64,000 nucleotides of DNA from Rallus limicola (GCA_022605955.1 JAKCOZ010000002.1:71528783-71592782); one strand, 5' to 3'. Counted from the stretch's first letter, positions 48,824 to 62,724 are shown. Translations and numbers: made by a program. Notes: generated from the letters alone by a model not told the origin.

Positions 48824-51800
48824 GGACTTAATGCAAAAATAATCATAAACCCCTGATTATTTTAAAGAGAAAAGAAGCTACTTCTGCAGTACTCTCTGAG
48901 CATTGTGTCATATTATCCCTTTATCTCTTGATTCAGCGTCTGCTAATGCAAACCGGGGAAGCTAGTGTCCAGTACCTGACCTTCTGGGGACACCTTACAG
49001 AAGCTCTGGCAGGTAACTCCATCACTTAGGCCTGTTGCAGACACTGTGTGCAGGGATGCTGGAAGACAGCTGTCAGAAATAAATACCACTCAGTAGAGGG
49101 ACTTATTGCTTCCCAGAAGTCAAATGTGAAAACGAGGGCTGAGATGTGAGGCAACACAGCGGGCATAGCAAACAGGGCAGCACCACAGGGCTGCAGAGAG
49201 GCAAATCCAACCTTTGCCTTGGCTGCTCACATCCTAACATACCTGTGACTGTGCTAGGGAGGGATGCTCTATCAGCTGCCACCATTTGGTGTTCTCAGGC
49301 TTTCAATATGAAGAAAAATCTTTGCAGGGGAGCTCCTGTGCTCTAGCGACAAGGGACTACAGTTAGCTCTTAGGTATTCAGAGAGCAGAGGGTGGGTTTT
49401 TTGCATATTTATTGCCCTGCTGCACTGCACATTAGGACTTTGACAATGTGGATATTTTTTTTGTAGGCATGAATAAACTTATCTTCTTTGATAATAAGTC
49501 TTGAATATTTCAGGAAAAGTAAAGAATAGAAAACCCCTCTCTGATTTAATTTTCTTCCACAGTCCCATATTTACACATGAAAAGCACACTGCTGATTTAT
49601 CATTAAGTTGGAGACTCAAATTAACAAGACTCTCGCTGTTTCAGACTGATTGCTGTGATGCGGCAGAAATAAACGTTGTGTTGTAGCCAGTTTCAGGCAC
49701 GCCGTGAGAGCGCAGCAGGGTTGCTGCAGGGGGTTGGGATGAGACTTTTCCTTATGAGTTGCCTGGCTGGTAATTGAGACTCTATGTGGAATTGTGTTCT
49801 TGTGGCTGAGACGTTGTGTAGGTGGGCTCTCCTTCAATGAGGCTTCTGGGCATGGTTTTATCAAAACTCTGGCAAATCCCAGAAGGTGCACTCAGGGAGT
49901 CTGTTCCTGTTTTTGTTGTCAAGTTTTCTCCTTCTGTCACTCATAGATCTGTTGCCAGATTAAATTTAGCATACTTCCAGCTGTTAGCCTGCAGATTTTT
50001 CATGTATTATTCAAAATCAGACTAGATATTTCAGATGGTATTTGTTTCAAGTATTTTAATATTGTGCTTTAAGAATTTACCAAAGAAAAAAATCAAGTAA
50101 TAAGGAGATACATGATCAAGATCTATAAGGAAAAAAAATAAATCTGGGTAATTCGCAACCTCAGAATCTCCACCTTTCACAGGACAAATATAGAATAAGC
50201 AAGTTGTTTGACAACAGCATGCATCCAGAGAGACCCTGACTCTAGTGAAATAAGCTTGCTTATAAAAACCCCACAACCTTTTTCAAGTGTATGCAGTTCA
50301 AATAGACATCTCTAAATTCCAAACTTCCCTAAAACTAGAGTGTCTCACTTTCCTTCAGGGCATATGTAGAAGCAAAGTCCAAAGAGTTCTTCAAACAAGA
50401 TCCTCATGTTGAAACACGCTGTATTGATGTGAGCCCAGGTTTTTGCCGCTTGATAGTTTTTTTCTTGTAGTGTTGAATGCTGAAAACAGAAAACAATATG
50501 CAAGCAAAAAAGAGAGGAGGTAGTTTGTTATTTTAAAGATGCATCTATTCATTCTGTTTCCCTTACCTTGATAGATGTTGAGTTCCTCACTAGACTGACT
50601 ATCTGACATCCACTGTAAGGGTGATATAAGCAAAAGACATTATTTTGATTTCTGGTGGTTCTGTTGAATGGATTATCCTGTTTCAGTCCCCAAGGGTGTG
50701 CATGTCTTCAGAGCCTCCTGTGATGCCAGAGAATGGCAGATCTGATTTTCACTGGCTGTGAGAAGGCACTTATGCAGACGATTAACGATTCCCTGCTCCA
50801 GGAGTAGCGTTCACTGGTGGATGCACTCCACTAACTTACTTCAGATTTCTCTGGCAGCACGATCTGCAGCAAATTAGCATTTGTACTCAGTATGAAACCT
50901 TCACATTAGATTCAGTCCAAAAAGAAGAGGTGGCTTGGTCCTAGTCTTAATGAAAGTCTTTAGTTCTATTATGGCTTCAGAGAAATTAGAAGGATTTCCT
51001 TGCTCAGCATTCTTCTCATAGCTTAGCTAAAGTTTTTCCTTCCCATTGCTCTGTTCTATACCTTTTTATTTTTTACTACTTTGAATATAATTATTTCCTT
51101 TTACCTCCGTATTTTTTGTTTTCTCTCTGCCTCCTTTCTTTCTCCATTTACTGTTTAAGCTGTCATAAATCTATGCAGAGCATGCATTGAGATCCTAACT
51201 ATTTGATGATATTCCTAGCTTGTTCTTACATTACATCCACTGCATTTAATCATGTTGATGAAGATGAGATTTTTCTCTTCAATAGGAAAATTGAAAATCT
51301 AATAAAAACAAAAAAGAATGAATTTACCAAAAAAACCCCCAACAATACTAATTTTAAGTCTGTCAGATCTGAGCAACTGGACTAGTAGTTCCCCAGCAGC
51401 ACATTTTTCTCCCTCTCCTTTTTTCTCAGTTTAGGTCATTTTTGATTTATCATTTTATTCCAAAATTGGAAGATGACCTTTCCTTTTGAAAGATATTGGA
51501 ATAAAAGCTGCACACTTTCTGCAAAGAAAATTGTATGGTTAAAACATTTTGACTGTGAAAGTTTCCTTTTGTAATTTGTAATAACACAAACAATACAAAG
51601 AATTAATAATTTTTTAATGATGCAATAATTTGTAATACCCCTGCTTCCTTTGATGCCTTTACTGTTCTTGTCCTAAAAGTTTAATACTCACAATTGTTCA
51701 GAAATTGTGAGGTAATTCTAACAATTAAATAAAGAAAAAGAAATTTTACATATTTTTTAAGGAAGATATAAGTTTCAGCAAACCTACCTCAAGAGAATAT

Positions 51801-53420
51801 TTTTTCCCAGCTCCAGGGTGGATACTCCAGTTCATACTGTCACACAGAAGACAATGTGAGCACAATAAGACAGCAGAACTTGATGGACTTGATACTCACC
51901 TAAATTGTGCAAGACACAGATTTTAATGCTACAGCAAGTATTTTAGACAACAGTACTTGATCATGGATTTTCTACATCCTCTGAGCTTAGGCTGGGCTCA
52001 TGGTTCTTTAATGGCTAAACCTTTCTTTGCTGCTGAAAAGAGTCTGAGGAAAATTTAAGAAAAAGGATTGACAGAAAGCACTGTGGATTGGGAAAGGGAC
52101 TTTCTATCAGGTATGATCTCAAACGTCCTTGCTCATATAAAATTTATCTTCATAGTGCGTTTTTAAGGTGATTATCAAGAGTGTCCAAAGAAGTGTTGAA
52201 AGGGCATGCTATTACGTTTTTATTTCTGAACATTAAAATTGTGAAGAGGATAGTGCATTATGTACTTCCTTACAGAACAACCAAACATGTCATTGGGAAA
52301 ACACTTTCAGAAAATTTTGTTGTCAGAGATCTTACAAAGTAAGGGAGAAAAAAATCATTGCATTTGATGAAATTGGAACAGGAACACTTTTGAGGATGTG
52401 GTGTTAAAGGCAGGTTACATGTTAAGGACACAGAGACGAGTCCTGAAGTTTGGTGAGGATTTGGTCATTAGAAATTAGCGGCAACAGTTTTGGGGGAGTT
52501 TACGGTCTCGAAGTCACACAAGAGATTTGTGAGGACAGATCTTTTCAGTCAGCAGAAAAAAGTATGCTTACTGACATAAGCAGTATGCAAATTGTGTTTG
52601 CTTTCTTTTTATCTCTTGGAAGAAATAAGGTTGTTTTCTACTAACTTGAATACTGAATATTCTGTGATAACAAGTTACTCCGTGCCTATTTCTTAGGTTT
52701 TATTTCATTTCATGCTTTTCTCTTTTTCCAAACCCTGAATAAAAGAAAGAGAAACTATCTGAAATGTAAGGTTCCAAACAATGGAATTAAAGAATTTAAT
52801 ATTTAAGTGACATTCTAATGGGTTTGAATGTTTCTGTCATGTTCAATATGTGTTGGATCCAGTGACAGAAAAGTTCTTCATAATCTCATTTTATGTTATT
52901 GAGATCAAATACTTACATTTTTATACTAAAATGATAGTTGGAGTTAGACGAAATGGCAGAAGAAATAACAAGACTTTGTACTGAGTTAAGTGAAATGAAT
53001 CTATGTACAGCTACACACCTCTACACAGCCATATAGAATTTTAGCAGAAATGTTTTCCTCATCTTTTTTGTAGGATTTTCTCCAAAAAGAAGCATCCACT
53101 GGACATGTTTTGATTTGGGTTTTTTTTGTGAGTAGAGTTCAAGTTCTTCTAATATTTATGCTGAATTCAAAAGCAGCCAGGGGACTTTGGGATCCCCTTA
53201 TTTGCGATACCTTATTCATGAAAATTAAAAATGGCTGTTTGGCCTAGGGGTTTTGAGAGATTTTTTAAAAAAAGGCATAAAAATTAAAGAGAAATTCCTT
53301 TCAAAGGAAGACAGTCATGCTTAATGCTAAACAGATACTCAACATGCCAGATTTAATGCAAACACTAGCAAGAATGCCAAAATACAGGAGCTGGAGCTGC
53401 ACAGTGTAAATGTCTCTGCA
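48824..53420. other. AT-rich non-coding DNA, no gene recognised
   Basis: No supported gene or element. The patch from about 48.95 to 49.90 kb is less AT-rich and has overlapping open frames of 60-91 codons on both strands without recognisable motifs. T-rich sequence lies near 51.06-51.15 and 51.41 kb. Confidence 0.55.
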
Positions 53421-53454
53421 TAAAATAAAATAATAATAATAATAATAATAATAA
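53421..53454. repeat. (TAA)n microsatellite
   Basis: Eight perfect TAA units at 53431-53454, preceded by TAAAATAAAA. It is likely polymorphic. On the minus strand it encodes a run of tyrosines in an otherwise meaningless open frame. Confidence 0.95.
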
Positions 53455-56400
53455 ATTATAAGAAGATAAATATTCATTTTAGTCCTTGTGCTGTGTGCAC
53501 TTGGGAGAGGAAAGAGATGTGAGATCAGCATCCCTGTTCTCACAGATGTGTGTAAGCACTGGACAAGGACCAAAGTAATGAGTCGTTATGTACAAGTTGT
53601 TCAGACTTCAGGGCTCATTCCTGGTTAGCACAAGGAAGATCAGGATGATCAGTGTGCCTGGAGAGAGGTGGACTCAAGTGTCATTCTGAACTGTCAGCAA
53701 AGACTAAAGTCTGCTCTTTCATCTTTAGCCTTAACATCTGTCACTAGCTGACATTTACGTAGCAGTGCTTTCCTACTAATGCAGCTGCAAGCTTTGCTCT
53801 GCTCCCTTTGCAGCTCATCTTCTTTTATCTTGTGTTTATACAAGCAATGCTCAGCACCTCTGATGTGTGGGATTAAACCCTTAAAGCTGGCAGATGATGT
53901 TTGTAAAATAAAACTTCCGCAAAACAGGATATTTGGTTTGTTGCAAGCTTATCCCACCATCTTTACTTTATTCATGTGCATCCTCATAGGAACTCTCAGA
54001 TGACTATGTCTGTAGGGGTTATCTGAAAGAGTAAGAGCAACTAACACAACATCACATGTTCTCTATTTCACAACAAACATGGAAAATATTCAGTGAGTTA
54101 GTTGTGAGTGATGTTAGGAGTGAAAATTACACTGTCCATGTTCTGCATTTAATCCATTGCAGAAGAAATCAAGAAATAGTAATGGACGCAGGAGAAACTC
54201 TCTGCATAATCACTATGGAATATTGTCACGAGTGGAATATCCCTTTTGATGCCTTTCCCTTACTCTTCATTTTATTAATTAAGTGGCTGACATGCTAAAT
54301 CTCCTGAAAGGCCCATGAATACCTTTGTTTTAATAACTGTATCCTTAGATTTTATTTAGAAAGTGTAATGTGATCTTTTTTTGAGATGTGAGGCTCTGAG
54401 CAGGTGGATACAGTAGGCTGTGTTTTTTCCTTTGCGATCATTTCTAACTAATAGGTTAACTTGAGAAAAAAATAAATTAAATAGAGAAAAAAATTGTAAA
54501 GCCTTAAAATTTTAAAGCTTTGCTAACAATGCTAATAAAAATGGTCTTGGGTTCTGTCTAAATCACTCTCGTGGACTCAGGTCAGAGCATACAGAGTTGT
54601 TATTACCCAACATTTTACCTGTGAATTAATTTGAGACGTAGTTGGCAGGGGTTTTTTAACAGAAAATTTTAAAAATGAAGATTCTAATTAACTACAATTG
54701 AATTTTGAAAATTCTGTGCCTGTCAGGGTCCCACTATCTTTCAATACTGGGGTTAAGTAGATTTTAAAGACATGGCAGTTCACATTAAGCAAGTGTGATA
54801 TTTGGTCACACAGCTGCCAATGAGGAAATAATTTACCACTGATAGGATAACAGATGGTCATCACAGTAACTTTATCACTGAGTGTTCTTAAAGTTAGGTA
54901 CAAAGTTAGGGGGAGGAGGAAGAGAGTATTAGATGCAAAGAAAAGTGAATTCCTGCAAGGAACAGGGAATTAGATTTAGGGTTTTTGTAGGTTGTTTTTT
55001 TTTAGACTGATGACGTTATGTCTCTAAGGAATCTCCTAAAGGAAGAAGTGATGGAATTAAAATTATCCCAGACTTACTGCAATTTCAGTTCATATCTTGG
55101 AAAGATTGATTTCAGCGTTCCAATGTGTTCTTAGTTAGACTTAGTATCCAAATAAAGTCTTCCACAAATGGAATTGCTGATGTTGGGACAATATTACCAT
55201 TATAACTCCTGACAAACTGTTCCTGAAAAATAGTGTCTGGAGCAAGTTTGGTGCACAGACCCCTGTACACTCTTTAAAAAGAAATTGGCCTTTTCGCCCT
55301 TCAAATAACAAACACAGCGTAGCTTATCTTTTTGCATTTGACAAGACTGATCATTCTTTTCCTAACTTCAGATCATGTTAAATTCAAATCTGGTATTAGC
55401 AGCATTTCATTAAAGGGAGTTTTAAATTTAGCAAAACATGTAATTATGCCAGTAGTAAGACAGTTGTCTCTACCTTAACTGCGCTTGCCTCACTGCAGGG
55501 TCTGTGTGCAGGAACAAGACATTATGTCCTGTTAGCCTCAAGAATCACCACCTTTGTCCAAAACACTGCTGTTAGTAAGCTAATAACCTTGAAGATCTGC
55601 AGATGACTGATATAGTTATCCAGCTCTAGGGTCAAAACTAGCATGTGTGAAAGCGACTTTGCTATCTCTTGTGTTCTTTAGTCCCTGCATTTCTAGCAAC
55701 AGACTAAGCAAACTGGATGGGATTAAAAAAAATGCTTTTTAGCTGAAAATGCTGCCCAGTAAATTCTCTGGAAATTCTAACACCTCTGAATAGGCCTGTG
55801 CCTCTACAACTGTGCAGTAGGAGCCGGGTGTAGATGCTGCTGGGTGACGATTGCCCTTTGTTTTTCACAGAATTTCCAAGTGGCTGGAGATTTCAGAGAG
55901 AAAATCGTCTTGGAGGGTTTCAATTTTGCAGCCTCCTTTCCACCCTGTTGGCAAGACTGAGTAAGAGCAGAGTACCAACAGGTCTGTGTCTTGTAAAAGT
56001 GCTAGGAGCATGCTTAATTTTACACAGGGTTAGAATCCTGAAATTTTCAGTTGTTTTAGATATACTTCTCCCTATTTGCTGTATGCAAAATTCTATTTAC
56101 AGCAAATATTTATTCTTTTTTCTCAGACAACTTGTTGCTCCCATCTTCAAATTTGTCCATGCTGCCTCTGTCTCTCCAAATACCCATCTCTGTGTCTGTC
56201 CTTATTTTACTTTGAATAATCCCCTGGAATGTGATTAAATTAAGGGGTTAAATTCAGTGTCTGAAAAGGAAAAAAAATAACCCCATGCAATAATATTAGC
56301 AATCGCAGGTATTCAGGAGCTCCATTATCACATAATCTGTACCTCTACATAATTTGAGCTTGTGCAATGAAAACTATTTTAGAAAAAAATAATAATAATA

Positions 56401-56863
56401 TCAACAACTGTCATTAAGATATCGAAATTACCTATGCTTCTTGAAAGGTAATGCTTTCTTTTGTATGTATAACATGAATATCTTGTCTTTATTCTCTTAT
56501 GTATAAAAATGCCTAGAAATACTCTTTTAGAGATGACTTAAGTTCCACATGCATGGGGAAGATAATTACTTGCTGATTTATATTTGACATGCTTCCTGAA
56601 GTTAATACTCAGCAGGTGTCTTGTTTGCATTTGAGAAAATGACATAGTGTAAGGACATGTGTAAATCCTGTGTCAACAGCAATTATTCATAACTAGGTCA
56701 GGCTTTTAAAGATGTCTAAGGAGACTTTCTTGTAGCTTTTAATTTTAAACTAAGTTATCTTAGAAATCCTAATTGCCCAATTTGCCCCTGTGAAAATTCA
56801 CAAATTATTAATTTATGAAAACATCTAATTTCTCTATTTAAAAAAATTGACATTTAGCCTATG

Positions 56864-56941
56864 TAATTAATATTTTGTGAACTATTCTGATTAATTCATT
56901 AGCATATGCATTAGAAGAGAGTTACAAATACTTCTAATTAG
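56864..56941. promoter_or_regulatory. Homeodomain/octamer-like motif cluster, possible conserved element
   Basis: Within 78 bp there are TAATTA at 56864, TTAATTCATTAG, the octamer-like AGCATATGCA at 56901-56910 and the palindromic CTAATTAG at 56934-56941. The combination resembles vertebrate developmental enhancers. This is motif matching in AT-rich DNA, with no conservation evidence. Confidence 0.2.
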
Positions 56942-57507
56942 TTTGTATATCAAATACAGTAGAAAACATGTAAGTTTTGCAGCATGTCTATTTTATTGAG
57001 TATGGTCCTCTTTAGAATAAATATTCTTCCTATGCCTTTTCTTTTACTAAGCAGAAGTACAGGTAGTAGCTGAAAGTTGTTTTATAGATGGTCACCAGTT
57101 CTGGTGAATTTCAGATAAGTCTCTAGCTCTATTTTGAGCTCCACTAGACATAAGATAAGTATAAAACTCTTTTTTAAAATTTTAATTTATCATTACAGAT
57201 AGTATTTTTATCTGGTTGGGATTTTTCACAGCAGCAACATGCTACCCATCATTTCTTGGTGTCTTATAAGCTCTTATTACTCTGCACAGGTAAAGCCACA
57301 ATTTGAAGAATTTTTTACTAACTGCCTAATTCTCCCTCCATGCCATCAGACATTTACTTACACATTAGGATATTCAGGGTTTGTGCATGTGGAAAAGGCT
57401 TCTCATTGCAGCATCATGACTGTTGTGTACATGTAAAAAAAATCGCTATATACTGTTGGTTTTCAATAATGTCCTGAAGTTATTGGCTCCTGTTTAACAT
57501 CTTCCAC

Positions 57508-57673
57508 TGATACTTTTTTCCTCTCGCCCTTTCACTCTCTAAATGGCAGAGCTGAGCTCTCCTCAGTCTTCCCTCCAAGCTCTCTCCAGCTCAGAACTGC
57601 TCTTTCATCTGTATTTCCACTCTGATAGGCTCTCTTTTCACCTCTCTGATAGATATTTCTGCTCTCAAAGCCT
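57508..57673. repeat. Pyrimidine-rich segment
   Basis: The plus strand is dominated by C and T (CTCTCC, CCCTCC, CTCTTTCA words) for about 165 bp. It is low-complexity sequence. No splice-site or exon evidence follows it. Confidence 0.5.
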
Positions 57674-60600
57674 TTGTTTACAAGTTTCCTTAACTAGCTT
57701 GTAACTCACTTTCTCTGCAAAGTATTTGGCATCCAGTGTGTCGTTGTAAGAACCTAATATACCGCTCTGTAAGTGCTTGTGCTGTATTAATAAAGATGTC
57801 ATCATGAATAGTGTTCAATGTCACCTCTTTTTGATTTGTATATTGCTCCTGATGTTTTGGTTTTCTATTAACTAATTTAATTGAATTTTCACTTCCTTCT
57901 TCAATTATACTTACAAGACAAAAGGCAGAGTAAAATAATATACACAATATGACGAGAGGCAAGCAGAAATAAAAGATACATTAAAAAATCATCAGAAGAT
58001 TAACTTTGCAGTAGTAATTTTCTTGCAGTATTTCACTGAGAGATGCAACAAAAACTGTCTACAGAACAAAATAAAATAATTAAGGAAACTCAAACATGAT
58101 GTCACATTCATATTCTGTGTTACTTAATTCCGGAGATGGGAGGACACAGGTGTCTCAGTCAGTTTTGTTTGCATTTATTTAAACAAAACTGCTAAACAGC
58201 AGGTGGGTGAGACCCACAGTTCTTGAAATATAGTGAGCAAGAACTGATGTGCTGAAAGTGTTTCTGGCTTAGTGTGACAGCTGCACTGTGATTTAAAGTC
58301 TGATCTTGCATTATGACCTCAAGCAAAACGTTATGGATGTCAATGGGAGCCTTATTTCTCTAAGAACCGCAATATCTGACTCTTAGCTATATGGCCAAAT
58401 TATATGGCATTCTAGGTCCATCAATACTAATACTTAAGATTTGGACATTTCAGAGCAGCTCTGTGCCTATATTTGCTAGAAAAAGCATTTCAGAAAATAA
58501 GTGGTTTTTCTCTTGTACTTGTAAGAAAACAGCAGATTTTTGGTCTTCAGCTAAACAAAGTCTGGAACAGGAAACGGAAGGGGAAAATGCATAAATAAAC
58601 AAAATAAACAGTTGTTGTCTTCATGCAATACTTGAGGCATTGCTGCCTCTATCTCTGTGGTCTGAGCTATGGCAAATGCAGATGACAATGGGGGATCTCT
58701 GCACTGACATTCTCCACCTTTCTGCATTTTTCTCTTCATTATTCATTTTAGCAGTGCTGAACAAAATTTAGGATTCTTGTCTTCCATCCTTATGTCACCC
58801 ATAGCCTAGCTCTCAAACATATACTATAGTTGCCATAGTTAAAATTTATTATGATAAAAGTGTTGGGGACCTGGAGATTAAGACTTTAAAGTGTGCAGTT
58901 TGGGAAAACTCTCACTAGGAAAGCAAAACAAATTAATCCAATGAAAAAGGAAAACTTACCATCTGGTTCTCTTTATTTTGACCTTTTTTTGGTCCAATTT
59001 TCTTTATTTACTCTACAGTACATAAAGTAGTTGTAACATAATCTCAGTCTACAATCATCACATAGTTTGAGGAAAAAGAATAGAGGCTTCCCTGTTTTTC
59101 TCCCTGTGCATGTCTAGGTCGTGAAAGCATGACTGGTATCTATAGTTATCAGCTCAAGGATGAATTTGGATTCCATTTAAAAAAGAAAAATGAAGTCAGT
59201 GGGTTTCTATTCCTTGGATAAGGATCCCTATTCCTAAATTCCTTCATTTAATTTTTTGTCTCAAGAGCTTCTGGGTAAATACTTTGGGCTTCTTTGTTTG
59301 TATTCTTTAGTCAGGTAATTTGCCTACATATGTCTGAGTTCTTGATTGGAAATTATTATATTTTTCCAACCAATTTTAAAAACAAGAAGGTAAATGGATG
59401 TTTAGATGTTTGTTTGAAAACTGTTTAGTTTGTCTCTGTTATATGAGGATAACTTAGGGAAGGAAATCTTGAGACATCCAGACTAAATTGTAAACTAAAG
59501 ATAGCCAAGGAGGGAGTGACTTGATGTACTGAGACAGAGACACCAACAAAGGTAAAGGAAAACATATTTGACATTGATTTTTTTCTTCAGACAAACATTT
59601 ATTTCTCAAGTTCCTTTTTCCTGTCACAAATAAGAAGGATGGAAAATCAGAAGGTAGAAAAGGGAGATACATGGACTACAAAAGAAGAAAGAATTTTACA
59701 TTAAAACAATGGACATCAGGGATAGAAAACAGTCAGAAAATGATGGATTGTAGTAAGAAACCTGTGGTGGATTGAGTCCTCAGCCAGCAGTCTGGTCAAA
59801 GAAAGACTATTTCAAGAACAAGGAATTTGAAAACTATAAATTCATACATGGAGGTAGGGTGTTTCTTGGTTAACTCTACTTAGTTTATTAGCATATGTCA
59901 CGACCAAATGGATAAAAGCACCAAACCACACTGCTGTTAATAAGATCTACTGTAATTACAGCATGATTTTCAGTAATTATTGGAAATTAAAGTACACACA
60001 AAGATCTATGGAAGATGGAAACTGAAGGATGCTCAAAAGGGCACATCTTCAGTTCTTTACTCCTACTGCCAGTGTACTCACACACAGAGGCACACACAGA
60101 AACAGAGAAAAATCAGCTTATACTTTGTTCTTATATCGAAGACAAAATGGATTAAAAAACCTAGCAGCTAAGGTGCTTATTCAGCTACTTTAGAACAGCC
60201 AGAGGCCCTGCCGACATGTAGTTTTGACATGGATACTAATTTACCTTCCAGCCATTTTCCATAAAGAGATTTACTGTGATTTGCAAATAACAAGGCTTCT
60301 TTCTTCAGAGTGTGAGGTCTGAAACAGCATATGTATGTATCTATGATTAAAATTCTATTTGGTTTTAGTTCTTATATTTTTCAATTACTTTTTCAAAGCC
60401 ACAATTTAAAAGTATGTGATGCTGAACAAAAGTTTTGCAAAGTTTTTTGTTTCTTTTTGCGCTTGTCCAATAGTATGTCTTTAAATTCATTGCTTTTGAA
60501 TAATAAGCTGTACAATCTCCTGAAAGATAAATGCCTTGAGAAACAAAAATGAAGATTGTTATGTAAGGGCAACGTACTTTCTCATGGATCCTAACTCACA

Positions 60601-61865
60601 AGCAAATTAATTAAATAGATCAGTTCTGGAATTTCCACAGATCTTACATCAAAAAGAAATATTCTTTATCTTAAATCACAAACCACATAAAATTTTCTAG
60701 AACCTTACTGTTGTATAATACAGCAGTATATAATGCAGGAGCATAACATTCATCCACATGGATACTAGCGGAGCAGAGCAGGCTGTTTTAGTGCCTATAT
60801 TTTGCCACTTTCTCTCCAAAGACTAAGTTTTTATGACCACACAGGATGGAAAATATGTGAATACACTTAAGATATGAAAGAACACATATAACTGAAGATT
60901 GTGACATGTATGCATATAAACAACATGTACAATACTCCTATGGGAAAATGTAAGGAACAAATAATATTATGTGACAAAAAAACCCCATATAGTTTACCCA
61001 AAGACACATGGGAGAAATTACATATTGCCTTAATGACCAACATGAGGCTGATTATGTGTTTTCCTGGGAAAATGTCTCATCAATGTTGGATTCTAGGATG
61101 CTGATGCAGAATTTAACATGAAAATGCCTCTCTCTGTGTCTGCAAGGTATTTATTACCCTAGTTTGTCTACTTTTGTTGCTATTGTGAATCATGTATCTC
61201 TCTTAAATTGTGTATTTGTTGGGCGTACTCTTGGCTTTGCTCTGGGGGGACTAGACATGGAATGGATTTAAAGTAGTGGGCCATAACTTTGATTAATAGC
61301 AGTATACATCCTCTGATCTCACGTAAGTGACAGTCAGCTGGGTCTATTGTAGTGATTCATGTTCCCTAAAGAAAAGGAGGTTTTTTTCCGTGTTGATTAA
61401 TAATGTGCATCAACTGTTAAAACAAAACTGGTCAGAAATAATTAATGGTAATAAAAAAAATGTTTTGACTCAAAAAGTAAGACAGAATAACATACTTTTT
61501 CACACCTATTAGGCACAGTGATAAGAGGAGTTAAAAGAAAAGCCTATGAATGGCGTGATATTTGTAGAATCTCAATATATTTCTGGGCTGAAAAATAAAT
61601 AAGATGCAATAATGCTGACAAAAGTTTACCTTACATACCTCACCTTACATAGCTATTTAATAACTGAGCTCTGACTATGAATTCCCTCCATCTTCCCCTC
61701 CTATTTTTTGACCCAAAGCTTTCTTCCATCAGCAATTAGCTGAGACTATTTAGAGATGTTTTTTATGGGTTATCTTCACTTTATGTTCTGGTGGGTTTCA
61801 TGAAAAGAAGGAAAAAGGAAGAGTATGTGCGTGCACAGATATGCACACACAAACACATGCATTTA

Positions 61866-61880
61866 TTTATATATATATAT
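61866..61880. repeat. Short (TA)n tract
   Basis: TTTATATATATATAT directly before the 22-bp palindrome. It is a small AT dinucleotide repeat. Confidence 0.8.
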
Positions 61881-61889
61881 CTTGAGCTA

Positions 61890-61911
61890 GGTTCCAAGTG
61901 CACTTGGAACC
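61890..61911. repeat. 22-bp perfect palindrome
   Basis: The half-site GGTTCCAAGTG is followed immediately by its exact reverse complement, giving an uninterrupted 22-bp dyad next to a TA repeat. The flanking bases do not extend the symmetry. It could be a symmetric protein-binding site, a cruciform-prone site or a chance structure. Confidence 0.9.
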
Positions 61912-62238
61912 ATGATAATTTTAAAGGACTATTTTTGCACTAGAATTGTTCTTAATTTCCATTGGTGAAAGATGCTATATCAACAGGACTTTTCTCTACA
62001 GATTTAAGTAGCTGGAGACTCAAACTCCCTTTCATTCCTTTGATTTTACCTACAGGTCCCCATGTTATCATCTTTCCTCCTCAGCTTTCATTATTTCCAC
62101 TCTTCCTTCTTAAGGAAGTCACATGTGGAATATTTAAACTAGAATAGTTATAATAGAAACTGCAATGCTTCAAATAGTCTTTCTATGCTGTTTCACTAGG
62201 TTTTTATCCCGAACATGTTTGCTGATCCATTTTTACAA

Positions 62239-62292
62239 TTGCCTGACAGTATGATTATTGCCTTATGATTCTTAAGTTTGCCTGACAGTATG
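62239..62292. repeat. Direct repeat TTGCCTGACAGTATG, 39 bp apart
   Basis: The 15-mer occurs exactly at 62239-62253 and 62278-62292. The intervening sequence is not repeated further, so this is probably a small decayed duplication. Confidence 0.85.
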
Positions 62293-62724
62293 TATAATCT
62301 TACACATAAATTAGTACTTTAGAGTCACTGAAGTTCATTGTAACTTATACCATAACTCAGTGTGAACAACTAAATGAAGTACATAGGTAAGTGCAGTTTT
62401 GATCTTTGCCTATCCTGACTTGACATCCTGCAGATGTGAGGCTGCATATATATACTTTTCCTGGAATAGAGTATCATTCTCGTATTCTTAGACTAGGTCT
62501 TCCCAAGACTACAGATCCAGCAGGGCTTAGCATCCGAGAGTCTGCATTTTGGAAATCTTTAGCCACGATTGCCTTCTTAAAATGAAAGTATTGTTTGTTA
62601 ACTATGAGAAAATAATGTTTGATAAAAGTCACTCTATGAGCTGTATAATCAAATATTCTTTTGAGTGAAATGAGTAATCTTCAGATAGTAGTCTAACTTT
62701 CCTTTAAGGGTTCAAAATTCTTCT

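Larger units (their letters stand above)
53455..61889. other. AT-rich non-coding DNA, no gene recognised
   Basis: No supported gene or element. The longest open frame of the window (134 codons at 55834-56238) has no recognisable motif and begins from a non-ATG codon. The stretch holds an (AAT)4 near 56.39 kb, an AT-motif cluster at 56864-56941 and a pyrimidine-rich segment at 57508-57673. A degenerate CA-rich tract lies at 60.07-60.11 kb, with CA/TA tracts at 61.83-61.88 kb. Confidence 0.55.

Noticed and set aside
49690..49735. GCAGGG..GGGGGTTGGGATGAGA resembling a CR1 3' block
   Set aside because: The similarity stops after a few bases, and the CCTTCCAACCC core and octamer tail are missing.
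55834..56238. Longest open frame (134 codons, plus strand)
   Set aside because: It starts from a non-ATG codon, has no recognisable domain, and has low-complexity hydrophobic content of the kind expected from T-rich non-coding DNA.
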